A stretch of DNA of 20,194 nucleotides, taken from the NCBI GenBank assembly GCA_910578365.1, contig CAJTRC010000046.1:1-20194 (forward strand), read 5' to 3'. Of the stretch, positions 1-6,993 are shown in pieces (positions within the stretch are counted from its first letter, which is position 1; every line of letters starts with the position of its first letter). The notes below the pieces were generated by a model. It was not told the DNA's origin. It saw only the letters and a list, made by a program, of their open reading frames with translations, and made no database searches. This DNA comes from an uncultured Muribaculaceae bacterium (GTDB taxonomy: Bacteria > Bacteroidota > Bacteroidia > Bacteroidales > Muribaculaceae). The position numbers and the translations under genes were made by a program.

Positions 1-188
1 AGGGAGGCGACGAAAATACATACCGTTCCGAACGCGGTTAATACTGAACTATGGATTTCACCCTCCGGCGGTATGAATAAACCGATAAACAGAAGGGAGA
101 GGCCGGCAATCATTACCACGATTGCCAAAATGTAGATTATAACCTCTTTGAAGGTCAATTTGTCGAACTCTTGTTTTAAGTGTTTCAT
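1..188 (-). CDS. Small membrane protein, holin-like (3' end beyond window)
   Basis: The ATG is at 188 and the frame stays open to base 1, so only the first 62 codons are present. The product begins MKHLKQEFDKLTFKEVIIYI. A charged N-terminus of about 15 residues is followed by a hydrophobic segment (about residues 16-38, rich in I, V, L, F), a short polar turn (PPEGEIHSS) and a second hydrophobic stretch. Two closely spaced membrane segments behind a charged head are common in phage holins and in small membrane proteins of Bacteroidales prophages. It follows the terminator at 261-290, so it probably opens a new transcription unit, possibly the lysis cassette. Holin function is an inference from shape and position only; no endolysin is visible. 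Confidence 0.6.
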   Translation of the reverse strand, partial: MKHLKQEFDKLTFKEVIIYILAIVVMIAGLSLLFIGLFIPPEGEIHSSVLTAFGTVCIFVAS

Positions 189-260
189 CGTGATTCGTAT
201 TATTATGCTGCAAAGGTCTTATATATATCGCGCGTAACGAAGGACACGCCCGGAAGCAAC

Positions 261-290
261 AAAAAACGCCCGTTTCACAACGGACGTTCC
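261..290 (-). terminator. Rho-independent terminator after the 176-residue gene
   Basis: On the minus strand AACGTCCGTT pairs with AACGGGCGTT (one G-U pair) around a 4-base loop, giving a 10-bp stem (279-288 with 265-274 by plus coordinates). A run of T follows (plus-strand A from 261 to 266). It lies about 70 bases past the stop of the gene ending at 360. Confidence 0.8.
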
Positions 291-359
291 TTTCTTGGGT
301 TGGGATAGTGTTTGCTTATGTGGTAAACCTAAATCAATCTTTTACCTTGGGGCTGTATT

Positions 360-890
360 TTATTCGGCGGTATCTGCTGTTTGAGTGGCACTGGTGGCTT
401 CCTGTTCTTGAATCTCACCGATTTTAACCATCGCTCTTTCGATGTGTTCGGGAAGGTTGCGGAGTTCTTCGATACTCTCCGCTTTCTCTGAAAAGTGGAG
501 TAACCGGAACATCGCGTAACGTGCAGTTTTGAGCGATTCCCACGCTTCTTTGAAGGCGGTCGCCACCTCCTCCAGCGTTGGGGCCTCGTTCTCGTCGCTG
601 TCGAGTTGTTCCGGGGCGGCGGTGAGGGTGATACTGTCGAAGGGGTCGACGGGTTCGTTGAGCGGTGCCGGAGAGCCGGCGATGTCGGCAATATCGGAGC
701 GGAGGGCGTTCAGGGCGCGGAGTGCGTACATTGCCTCGTTGTCACTCATGCCGATTTCGTCGGAGTTGTTGAGTATGTAGTTAAACAGACGGTCGAGGTG
801 TGTGCGGTAGAACTGGTAAGTTCCGCAGGGGTGTTGGAGTGCTTGGATTGCTTTTACAGCGTCGGGGGTGAGGTTAATATTATTTTCCAT
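360..890 (-). CDS. Hypothetical phage protein, 176 residues
   Basis: Starts at ATG 890 (MENNINLTPDAVKAIQ) and stops at 360. I do not recognise the family. The sequence is mostly predicted helix: a basic/aromatic N-terminal half (HPCGTYQFYRTHLDRLFNYI), an acidic proline-rich linker at about residues 72-103, and an amphipathic helical C-terminal half (about 105-160) ending in a low-complexity EQEATSATQTADTAE tail. There are no membrane segments or signal peptide. It lies 28 bases after the 91-residue membrane protein gene and is followed by a terminator, so the two are probably cotranscribed. Codon use resembles the neighbouring phage genes and the competing plus-strand frames look like shadows. 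Confidence 0.75.
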   Translation of the reverse strand: MENNINLTPDAVKAIQALQHPCGTYQFYRTHLDRLFNYILNNSDEIGMSDNEAMYALRALNALRSDIADIAGSPAPLNEPVDPFDSITLTAAPEQLDSDENEAPTLEEVATAFKEAWESLKTARYAMFRLLHFSEKAESIEELRNLPEHIERAMVKIGEIQEQEATSATQTADTAE

Positions 891-918
891 ATCGGTAATT
901 TTTGTTGTGATTGTTGGT

Positions 919-1194
919 TTACCATTGCTTCAGGCCGAGGCGGTCTTGACGGAGGTCGCGGGCTGTCTGTCGCCACGCCCACGGGGTAAAGGCTGCAAGC
1001 CATACCATAGCACCGTAGGCGATTGTGTTAGTGTCGTCGGTGCATACGCCCCACCACGACCATAGCGCGGCGATTACGCTTGCAAAGGTAAACAATTTTT
1101 CTGATGTAAGGTAAATAATTCCTTTGATAAGGAGTTTTTTCACTCTTGGCTTGTAAAACAAAGCCGGAGCCGGTAACGCTGTTGCTGTTTTCAT
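919..1194 (-). CDS. Small membrane protein, 91 residues
   Basis: Starts at ATG 1194 (MKTATALPAPALFYKPRVKK) and stops at 919. After a basic N-terminal stretch (residues 15-24) there are two hydrophobic, tryptophan-rich segments, about residues 35-51 (containing ALWSWWGVC) and 56-75 (containing GAMVWLAAFTPWAW). The tail is charged (RQTARDLRQDRLGLKQW). It is likely an inner-membrane protein with two passes. The function is unknown; phage proteins of this shape may act in lysis or superinfection exclusion. Its 5' leader is the structured region 1200-1440, and the 176-residue gene follows 28 bases after its stop. Confidence 0.7.
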   Translation of the reverse strand: MKTATALPAPALFYKPRVKKLLIKGIIYLTSEKLFTFASVIAALWSWWGVCTDDTNTIAYGAMVWLAAFTPWAWRQTARDLRQDRLGLKQW

Positions 1195-1199
1195 TTTCG

Positions 1200-1440
1200 G
1201 TGTAGTTTGTAGTTTGACGTTTGTTTTATGACATAAAAAGGCAGTAGCCTCTCCATGTCGTCAAACTACACCGGCAAACCGACGAAAGGGTCGTTATACT
1301 TAGTGTTGGAGAAGGCTACCGCCTTATATCTTATGTAATCGGGCAAATAAAAAGCCCGAAGGATTTCGAGCCGCTTGCGCGACCCTTCCGACATCATTGT
1401 CGGCGTAGTTTGACACCGCAAATTTCGGCAGAATAATGTG
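1200..1440 (-). ncRNA. Candidate structured RNA or long 5' leader
   Basis: This gene-free stretch is full of potential minus-strand RNA structure. (a) CCGACA/TGTCGG around a 4-base loop (1388-1403). (b) GTCGC-GCAA-GCGGC, a 5-bp stem capped by a GNRA tetraloop, inside an outer GAAGG/CCTTC stem. (c) CGGGC/GCCCG around TTTTTATTT. (d) A 17-bp imperfect stem, 1308-1325 with 1238-1254 (GGTAGCC/GGCTACT core, one bulge and one G-U), enclosing about 53 bases and followed by TTTTTATG. Element (d) could be an unusual terminator or the closing helix of a compact RNA. I could not match it to a known RNA family. It sits directly upstream of the 91-residue gene, so it may be a leader rather than a free RNA. 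Confidence 0.4.
1405..1432 (-). promoter_or_regulatory. Promoter-like site with GTCAAACTAC motif
   Basis: On the minus strand the sequence reads CCGAAATTTGC, three bases, then TGTCAAACTAC. It is nearly the same as the site upstream of the lipoprotein gene (2153-2177), where the -7 box is a perfect TAAATTTG. Here the box is one base short of that form. It could start transcription of the structured region and the 91-residue gene. No good -33 element is visible, so this is a weak call based on the shared sequence. Confidence 0.35.
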
Positions 1441-1443
1441 AAC

Positions 1444-1477
1444 AAAAAAAAAAAAGCGTTAATAAATGTTATTAACG
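1444..1477 (-). terminator. AT-rich rho-independent terminator after the lipoprotein gene
   Basis: CGTTAATAA and TTATTAACG form a perfect 9-bp inverted repeat (1457-1465 and 1469-1477) around ATG. On the minus strand it is followed by twelve T residues (plus-strand A, 1444-1455). It would end the lipoprotein transcript 75 bases after its stop. The stem is AT-rich but the T-tract is long. A second weaker CGCCG/CGGCG hairpin lies nearer the stop at about 1503-1527. Confidence 0.7.
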
Positions 1478-1551
1478 AAAAGAAAAATATATTAACACAA
1501 CAACGCCGAAACCCGTAGGCTCCGGCGCATTATAATGTGTAATTTCTAAAA

Positions 1552-2112
1552 TCAAAAAACAATATTTCCAGTAACATACCACGAGGAAGGCTGTCGATAA
1601 TCATCCCAAAAGTGAGTGACGGTAAGATTGATTTCAGCTTCAACGTATTTACCGTTTTCATTCTTGATCTGAATCGGTCCAGCAAATAGACACTGTTTCC
1701 CGTTGTTTATTTGTCTGTTCAACTTGGAATAATCAAAAATTATCTTTGCATCAGGATTGGGAACGAGATTTTTCAGAGCGCGGAGAGCTGCTGACCATGT
1801 TGCATCGCGCGCCGACACTGGTTCCCCTTGTATCTTCTTGGAAGCCGGAGTGTCGAAGATGCCGGCGGGACATGATTCCAACACACATGGAATATCAGCT
1901 ATTTTGTTCCTGTTTTCGGTTATTGTCCATGCGTCGAACCCTCCGGCCTTTCTTTTTGCGACCTCAAACGGGGGTAAGGTATCGGATTTTTCGACGGTAA
2001 TGGATTCTGTAATATTGTCGGCTGCAGCTCCTATGTTTTCCGGCGCTGTGGTTTTAACGTTCCCAGAGCAACTAACCAGAAGAAGTCCGAACAACAAAGT
2101 TAAATATTTCAT
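1552..2112 (-). CDS. Secreted lipoprotein, possible lysogenic conversion gene
   Basis: The chosen start is ATG 2112, giving 186 residues beginning MKYLTLLFGLLLVSCSGN: a short basic N-terminus, a hydrophobic core and a lipobox (LVSC) with Cys15 as the likely lipidated residue. An in-frame start at 2166 exists, but it would put 18 polar residues before the signal peptide and overlap the promoter. The mature protein has two cysteines in CVLESC, and the rest looks like a compact soluble domain. I recognise no family. The gene stands alone between its own promoter-like site (2153-2177) and a terminator (1444-1477). That layout is typical of prophage cargo expressed in lysogens, for example superinfection exclusion or surface alteration. 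The role is inferred. Confidence 0.75.
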   Translation of the reverse strand: MKYLTLLFGLLLVSCSGNVKTTAPENIGAAADNITESITVEKSDTLPPFEVAKRKAGGFDAWTITENRNKIADIPCVLESCPAGIFDTPASKKIQGEPVSARDATWSAALRALKNLVPNPDAKIIFDYSKLNRQINNGKQCLFAGPIQIKNENGKYVEAEINLTVTHFWDDYRQPSSWYVTGNIVF

Positions 2113-2152
2113 CTTTGGCGTAAGATTTTGAATATCTTCCGCCGGTTTTCGG

Positions 2153-2177
2153 GAGTTTGACAGCACAAATTTACGGA
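2153..2177 (-). promoter_or_regulatory. Promoter of the lipoprotein gene
   Basis: The minus strand reads CCGTAAATTTG, containing a perfect Bacteroidota -7 box (TAAATTTG), then three bases and TGTCAAACTCC. The predicted start site is about 50 bases upstream of the ATG at 2112. No clear TTTG at -33 is present. The GTCAAACT element just downstream recurs at 1405-1414, 1209-1218 and, inverted, at 1260-1269, so it may be an operator. Confidence 0.5.
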
Positions 2178-2495
2178 TTTTTCACGGTAATAGGGTGAAA
2201 AATTGGAGATTGCAACACAAAAAATGCGGTTTTTAGCGTAAAATTTTGCTCTACTTTTCGTCAAACATCACTATATCAAGCAACTAAATGCGACCGAAAC
2301 GAAAAACGCAATTTTTGACGCGCTCCGTAGGGCGGCCCGCTCTGACGGCCGAAAGTAATTACCACCCCTTACCGGGGGTGAAATGTGAGGTTTTGAATCG
2401 TTACGGCGTTATGAGAGGGCGCACACGACACCGCCCGGCGGCTGTGCTGTCGTCGGGCGGTAACATGGTCGGATAATAGTCGGTATGTAGGTCGG
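2178..2495. other. Intergenic region between large terminase and lipoprotein genes
   Basis: I see no convincing gene here. The region holds several hairpins that could end or attenuate the terminase transcript. CACCCC/GGGGTG is at 2363-2380. ACCGCCCG/CGGGCGGT is at 2430-2437 and 2454-2461, overlapping a competing ACGACA/TGTCGT pairing (2425-2430 with 2448-2453). None is followed by a clear T-tract. The left part (2178-2300) is AT-rich and contains the upstream portion of the lipoprotein promoter. No tRNA-like cloverleaf was found. Confidence 0.5.
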
Positions 2496-4199
2496 TCAGC
2501 CGTCGAACTTGTCGGCTACCCACTGCGCTGCCATTGCGTCGGCTCCTGTGTTGGAATCGGCGGCGGCTCGTGTTGCTGTCAACCAACGGCGGCGCATCAT
2601 CAGGTACTTGAAAGCGTCGGAAAAATTGGTCGATAACCTCGGCAATTTCTTCGCCTCCAGCTTCTCGGATTTCTTCACCTTAGCCACTATCTTGGTACGG
2701 CCCCGGTACTTTATCTCGGCTTTTGCTCCCTCGATACTTGATACCATTTCGGAACAGTTCAGCACATCAACCAGAAGAAGCGGCAATTTCTTATTTTCAC
2801 CGCGCATAAGTTCGTGCATGAAATTATATTCGGCGTCATGCAGAAGGTTGGACTGTTTTCTTGATTTAAGGTTAACAGTCCAGCCGGTACGCCGCCCGTC
2901 GCCGTCCTTCTCGATAGCCTCTTTTATTTGCCGGGCATAGTCAACGCCCTGACGCTGGAGGTTATTACCTGAACGGTCGTAATAGAGGTTTAGCACCTTT
3001 GTAGGGTAATCGGCGAAAAAGTCAAGAAACTGGTCGGCAAGTTCACGCATCCAGCCCGGAGGTATCTCGTAGAAATTTTTATGCACACGGTAATATTTAC
3101 CGTCCTCCTGTCCGATAACCAAAGAAAGCATATTACCGAAATCCATACCGCCGTCGAGAGGTCGGGAGGGGTCGAGGTAACGGAGTTCGTTCCATGTGAA
3201 CGCCGCTTCACCTGAATAAGTTCCGTCGGTGTACTTGTGTTTATCGCCAAACAGAACGTAAAACCTCGCGTCCTTGCGAACGCCGGGGCGCATACCTAAC
3301 ACGGATTTAAGGAACTCGTGCAGCTCCAACGCGCCATTATAGAGGCGTTTCGCATAATCGACCGTAAGAATGTCGATATTAACGAAACTCGAAATATTCA
3401 TAAAGAAGGTTTGCCCCTTGCGCAGCTTCAGAAGGCCCTCGGTATAATAGTCGATTTTCTTTTCTACCCTCGCGATCTTGCGTTCATCAGGACGAGGGGC
3501 GCGGTTCTCGCGCTCCTGTTTTATCCGTAGGCGGTTGAGTTCCCCGGCGGCTTGCATAATCTTTATAATGCGTTCCGGATTCATTTCGGAGGCATAGCGG
3601 AAAAACCAATCATATTCGCCTTCGGTAACGTCGGGCATATCGGTGGTAATGGTAACACCGCCGTAGAGGTGGCAGCGTCCGTAGGTGATAGCGTCGCCGC
3701 GTAGGATAGGCAGAACACGGGCCGCCCTTGTATCAGAGGCGTATTTTGCTTCATCAAACAAAAGGTGGGCCACGGATTTACCGGCCAGTAACGAGGGGTT
3801 ATCGAGAGAGCCGAGGAATATAACCGAGCCATTCCAAAAGCTATAAACGTGCCGGTAATCATCGACAATAACGGAGCAGCGTCGCCGCCACTCCTCCGGG
3901 GGCTTCTTACCCTTGATATAGTGAACGCCTTCTATCAGCCCGTTAAGTTTCCAACCGTTTTGCACGGCGGGCATGATGTTATCGACGAGGTTAGAATAGG
4001 TATTTGCGACGATTGCCACGGGTGCGCCCGGCATGAGGCGCACACAGCGTTCAGAGCGTCGCGCCAGAATAACGGTACTCTTTGCCACACCACGGCCGCC
4101 GATAGATACGAAATTTGTCGTATCTATCCAGTCGCAGAAAATCAGCGCGTCAGAGCCGAATTTTACCGGAACATCAGGGTCGTTAAATTTATTCTTCAT
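2496..4199 (-). CDS. terL: Phage terminase large subunit
   Basis: This is the ATPase/nuclease motor that packages DNA into the prohead. The start is taken as ATG 4199 (MKNKFNDPDV, 567 residues), overlapping the upstream gene by 11 bases. An earlier in-frame start at 4223 is possible. The ATPase domain shows Walker A at residues 33-41 (IGGRGVAKST) and Walker B at 146-152 (LLFDEAK). The C-terminal RNase H-like nuclease shows GGMDFGN with Asp353, YYDRSG with Asp408 and NFSDAFKYL with Asp528, a plausible metal-binding triad. An internal charged helical region (about 218-262) links the domains. Length is typical. It ends the operon that begins with the Tad2-like gene. No portal gene follows before the window ends, which is unusual. 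Confidence 0.93.
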   Translation of the reverse strand: MKNKFNDPDVPVKFGSDALIFCDWIDTTNFVSIGGRGVAKSTVILARRSERCVRLMPGAPVAIVANTYSNLVDNIMPAVQNGWKLNGLIEGVHYIKGKKPPEEWRRRCSVIVDDYRHVYSFWNGSVIFLGSLDNPSLLAGKSVAHLLFDEAKYASDTRAARVLPILRGDAITYGRCHLYGGVTITTDMPDVTEGEYDWFFRYASEMNPERIIKIMQAAGELNRLRIKQERENRAPRPDERKIARVEKKIDYYTEGLLKLRKGQTFFMNISSFVNIDILTVDYAKRLYNGALELHEFLKSVLGMRPGVRKDARFYVLFGDKHKYTDGTYSGEAAFTWNELRYLDPSRPLDGGMDFGNMLSLVIGQEDGKYYRVHKNFYEIPPGWMRELADQFLDFFADYPTKVLNLYYDRSGNNLQRQGVDYARQIKEAIEKDGDGRRTGWTVNLKSRKQSNLLHDAEYNFMHELMRGENKKLPLLLVDVLNCSEMVSSIEGAKAEIKYRGRTKIVAKVKKSEKLEAKKLPRLSTNFSDAFKYLMMRRRWLTATRAAADSNTGADAMAAQWVADKFDG

Positions 4200-4866
4200 C
4201 GCCAAACTCTTTAGCGTCCTCAATCATGCGGTTTAATAGGTTACGTTTGGTAATACCGGCATCCTCCTTGACACGGCGTAACGATATTTCGGGAATATCC
4301 GGTATTGAATCAATAAACGCCTCCAGTTCCTTGCGGTCGGCCTTCGGTGCGCCCATACTTTCGGGGTCGGCGGTATAAATAACCGTGGGAGCAGCATCGA
4401 GGAGTTCCTGCGGAATTTCCGGGGCTTGCTCGTCGTAGCAGCCTCGCAATTTGGCAGCTTCAACCAGAAGGCTACGCGCCTCCTTTGTTTTACCCATTGA
4501 CGCGGCGAGATTAGCCATATTGTCGAATCGTTCAGCGTAGAGGTTGCGCCATGCGCGGGGAGTGACATCATCGACGGAATAAAAGAAATTCAGCGCGTCG
4601 GAATATACACGCCGCGCCATCCAGTCTGACAGCCCGTAAACATCAGATTTCAGAACCTTGATAATTCCGGCCTTGGTAACTATGCGATTACCTCCGGGCA
4701 TCATCATTCGCGCCCGTAGGCCACGAACAAGTTCCATAAGGTTGAAATATTCGCGTTCGGCCGGTGTCAGGCTTTCGAGGTCGCCGGTTTTAAGAATCCG
4801 TTCAATCTGGTGGGAATCCAACGCCTCAAAATCAATTCGGGAGGGTTTACGGGGTAAATTCGTCAT
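4189..4866 (-). CDS. Phage protein of the packaging operon, 225 residues
   Basis: The start is taken as ATG 4866 (MTNLPRKPSRIDFEALD), overlapping the preceding gene by 20 bases. An in-frame start at 4890 would add 8 residues. I do not recognise the family with certainty. The sequence is soluble and mainly helical, with a basic N-terminus, a central region rich in Arg, Trp and Tyr (YGLSDWMARRVYSDALNFFY), a coiled part around residues 100-145 and an acidic end (EDAKEFGDEE). Its position directly between a small-terminase candidate and the large terminase, overlapping both, points to a packaging role. It could itself be the small subunit or an accessory DNA-binding factor. Confidence 0.8.
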   Translation of the reverse strand: MTNLPRKPSRIDFEALDSHQIERILKTGDLESLTPAEREYFNLMELVRGLRARMMMPGGNRIVTKAGIIKVLKSDVYGLSDWMARRVYSDALNFFYSVDDVTPRAWRNLYAERFDNMANLAASMGKTKEARSLLVEAAKLRGCYDEQAPEIPQELLDAAPTVIYTADPESMGAPKADRKELEAFIDSIPDIPEISLRRVKEDAGITKRNLLNRMIEDAKEFGDEE

Positions 4867-5206
4867 CGTCCATATTGTTAACGAGTTCATTAAATCGGTT
4901 CGTTCGCTGGAGGTTCTGGAGTGCCTTTATAGCCTCTATGTTACCGGCTTTTGCGGCTTCTTGCAGTTTTATCTGGGGTTGAGCGCGTCCGGTTGCACGT
5001 CCGGCGGTAATCAGTACGGAGATTGCGGAGCCGGGCACATTTGCAAGAATACAGAAGGCGGCGCGTCGCTCTCGCGTCCATTCCATAGACACGGCGATTT
5101 CGTGGGGCATGAATCCCACGGCTGCCAGTTTCATAACCTCGTCCTCCTCCGCTTTCGTCAGAGGAAAGGCCGGTAATGTAGGTTTGTCGTTATTCTCGGT
5201 ATTCAT
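4847..5206 (-). CDS. Candidate terminase small subunit (HTH protein)
   Basis: Starts at ATG 5206 (MNTENNDKPTLPAFPLTKAE), 119 residues. Residues about 17-52 resemble a helix-turn-helix: LTKAEEDEVMKLAAVGF then MPHEIAVSMEWTRERR. The following part (ARATGRAQPQIKLQEAAKAG then NIEAIKALQNLQ) resembles the second half of small terminase subunits of several phage groups, where such helices oligomerise. The small subunit recognises phage DNA and loads the large subunit. Its location two genes before terL in an overlapping operon supports this. The start overlaps the methyltransferase gene by 17 bases. The assignment rests on fold-like patterns and context, not on a diagnostic motif. Confidence 0.65.
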   Translation of the reverse strand: MNTENNDKPTLPAFPLTKAEEDEVMKLAAVGFMPHEIAVSMEWTRERRAAFCILANVPGSAISVLITAGRATGRAQPQIKLQEAAKAGNIEAIKALQNLQRTNRFNELVNNMDDDEFTP

Positions 5207-5897
5207 CTTCGAGGCGTTTACAAGCAGTGTGGTAATATCCTTCGTCTTGCTCCATGAGGATAAAGCGACGGCCGGAGCGGACAGCAGCCACGGCGGTAGA
5301 GCCGGAACCGCCGAAAGTGTCGAGAATCACCGCGCCCGGCTCGGTCGCGTCCTCGATAAACTTTTGAATCAGGGCTACCGGCTTTTGCGTGGGGTGAACC
5401 TTCGCGCCGTCGGTACTCTTTGCCCCGGAGGTGAAACTCTTTATGTCGGAAATTATGTTTGTTCCGCCGATATTCGCGCCCTTTCCGGCATGGAACAACA
5501 CAAGTTCGTGTATAAATGCGTAATGATTGCCAGGACCGCTCAATTTATCCCAAACGAGCATATTATGGGCCTTCAGGATTTCATCGAACAGAGGGTAATA
5601 AAAAGCATATCCGCGCCAGTCACAGAAAAAGTAAATACAGGCTTCAGGCTTGGCAACTCGGCGGTACTCGTGGAATAAATCACGGTAAAAAGGTCGGCAA
5701 ATCGACAAGTCGCGGAAATTACCCTTTTGCCCGTTGTGGGTCATACCGAGAAAATAAGGAGGGTCGGTAATAATACAGTCAACAGAGGCCGCCGGGAGCG
5801 TCTTTATAACGTCGAGGCAGTCGCCGTTGAACAACGTACCGCCGGGAAATTCGCGGAGGTCAGTCGTTGAAAGATTGTAAGAGGGATAACGATACAT
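5190..5897 (-). CDS. DNA methyltransferase, beta-class (N6-adenine or N4-cytosine)
   Basis: Starts at ATG 5897 (MYRYPSYNLSTTDLREFPGG), 235 residues. The catalytic motif DPPY is at residues 45-48 inside VDCIITDPPYFLG. The SAM-binding motif comes later, at about 191-201 (ILDTFGGSGST), preceded by VHPTQKPVAL at 167-176. The catalytic motif before the SAM motif is the beta arrangement of orphan methyltransferases. The target-recognition part is short (about residues 105-165). There is no restriction partner nearby, so it is an orphan phage enzyme, probably protecting phage DNA from host restriction or marking packaging DNA. It sits directly upstream of the small-terminase candidate with an overlap of 17 bases. 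The target base and site cannot be read from sequence. Confidence 0.92.
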   Translation of the reverse strand: MYRYPSYNLSTTDLREFPGGTLFNGDCLDVIKTLPAASVDCIITDPPYFLGMTHNGQKGNFRDLSICRPFYRDLFHEYRRVAKPEACIYFFCDWRGYAFYYPLFDEILKAHNMLVWDKLSGPGNHYAFIHELVLFHAGKGANIGGTNIISDIKSFTSGAKSTDGAKVHPTQKPVALIQKFIEDATEPGAVILDTFGGSGSTAVAAVRSGRRFILMEQDEGYYHTACKRLEDEYRE

Positions 5898-6036
5898 TCA
5901 GCGCGTCGATTTTCTTGTTAACGATAGAGAGTTGATGCCCGGCCTCGGAGCGGTCGCACGGGTGACAGCCGGAACGGGAGAGGTATTTTGTAAAATATAC
6001 TCTCGACCGTTCCGCACCCTCGATACCCTCAATTAC
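5860..6036 (-). CDS. Hidden reading frame, likely -1 frameshift extension of the 317-residue protein
   Basis: This 58-codon frame has no ATG, GTG or TTG start but looks strongly coding: it contains RVYFTKYLSRSGCHPCDRSE and VNKKIDALNVSLSLLQSFND. It begins right after the A9 tract at 6037-6045, in the -1 frame relative to the 317-residue gene. That gene ends CGA AAA AAA AAG TAA, which contains the canonical slippery heptamer A AAA AAG in the correct frame, followed at once by the stop. A -1 slip (or RNA polymerase slippage on A9) would give a 375-residue product. The frame is closed upstream by a TAA at about 6085, so it is not an ordinary ORF. An ATT start at 6033 is the alternative. Its end overlaps the methyltransferase start by 38 bases. 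Confidence 0.5.
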   Translation of the reverse strand, partial: VIEGIEGAERSRVYFTKYLSRSGCHPCDRSEAGHQLSIVNKKIDALNVSLSLLQSFND

Positions 6037-6986
6037 TTTTTTTTTCGGCGGTCGATTTCCGCCTTCAGTACCTTTTTACGGTTAGACCATTTCACAAAAG
6101 CGGCTTCAGCCTTTTCGTTAGGTTGTTTTTTTGCTTTGGCTTCCTCGACCGCCTTTTTCGCCTTGGATTCCTGAACCCCTGCGCTCCGGAGTTGGCCCAT
6201 AAGGTCAACATCGGAAATTTTTGTCAAGTCCTCGGCGGCTTCCATTTCGCGGAACTTTGCAGCTTTGCCGAGAATCACGCCGTTTTCGCGGTAATATTCG
6301 AGTTCGTCCCAGATTTCACGGTTTTTCAGATACTCGGTAACTACTGTTTCGCAATCAGCGGCGGCGGTGGCTGAATCTGCGTCGCCGAGTACCTGAAGGC
6401 GGGCGTGTGCAGCCTTGTAGTTTCCGTATGCGGTAAACATATCGGCCACGAGTATCTTCAGCACGTCGGGGCAGTCGGGAGAATTGAGGAAAGGATATTT
6501 TTCGCGGAAACGTATCATTTTCCGAACCGGTTCCGGGGCTTCGGCATACTTGGAACGAGCGGCCTCCAGTTCGTCGGTAAGTTCGCCGATACGGTCGGCG
6601 TTTTCGTCCATTGCCAACACTCGTTCCTGAAAATCAGGGCTAACAAGTTCGTCAACGGTAACACCGAAAGAATCGGCGAGTTCCATTAACGCCGATTCGT
6701 CGTTTTTCTCGTCGTCGAGAATTACACATTTCGCTTGTACGCCGTTGAGCTGCGCCGTTTTCTTGACGGCTTGACGTGGAAGGTGATTAAACTCGATTTC
6801 CGACAATTCGGCAAGTTTACGGAGTTCATCGAAAAGAATTTCACGGATCACGGCGGTATCTTCGACCGCAAACTGACGTTTCAGGCGCAAATTTACGCCG
6901 TAACGCTGGTAAAGTGCCACGCCTTCGGCATAGTCGCGAGGGCCGCAAAGATAGGCGGTAATTTCCTTTTTCTGCTCGGTAGTCAT
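6033..6986 (-). CDS. Hypothetical phage protein, coiled-coil rich, 317 residues
   Basis: Starts at ATG 6986 (MTTEQKKEITAYLCGPRDYA), 7 bases after the Tad2-like stop. The family is not recognised. The N-terminal half carries an all-helical region (about residues 1-85), then an acidic part, a heptad-like stretch at about 128-150 (DRIGELTDELEAARSKYAEA), a central region with conserved-looking YPFLNSPDCPDVLKILVADM, and a very basic lysine-rich C-terminus (about 278-317) ending RRKKK. The basic tail suggests nucleic-acid or capsid contact. It lies between an anti-defence gene and a methyltransferase. The last codons form an A9 slippery tract, and the downstream -1 frame looks coding, so a longer form probably exists. 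Confidence 0.85.
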   Translation of the reverse strand: MTTEQKKEITAYLCGPRDYAEGVALYQRYGVNLRLKRQFAVEDTAVIREILFDELRKLAELSEIEFNHLPRQAVKKTAQLNGVQAKCVILDDEKNDESALMELADSFGVTVDELVSPDFQERVLAMDENADRIGELTDELEAARSKYAEAPEPVRKMIRFREKYPFLNSPDCPDVLKILVADMFTAYGNYKAAHARLQVLGDADSATAAADCETVVTEYLKNREIWDELEYYRENGVILGKAAKFREMEAAEDLTKISDVDLMGQLRSAGVQESKAKKAVEEAKAKKQPNEKAEAAFVKWSNRKKVLKAEIDRRKKK

Positions 6987-6993
6987 AACGGTG

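Noticed and set aside
1340..1430. Possible hammerhead ribozyme (ATGATG ... GAAA near a stem)
   Set aside because: The conserved CTGANGA core is absent and the stems do not join in the required three-way arrangement.
2288..2476. Short plus-strand frame of 62 codons in the intergenic region
   Set aside because: Very Arg-rich, no promoter, and overlapped by hairpins; no coding signal beyond an open frame.
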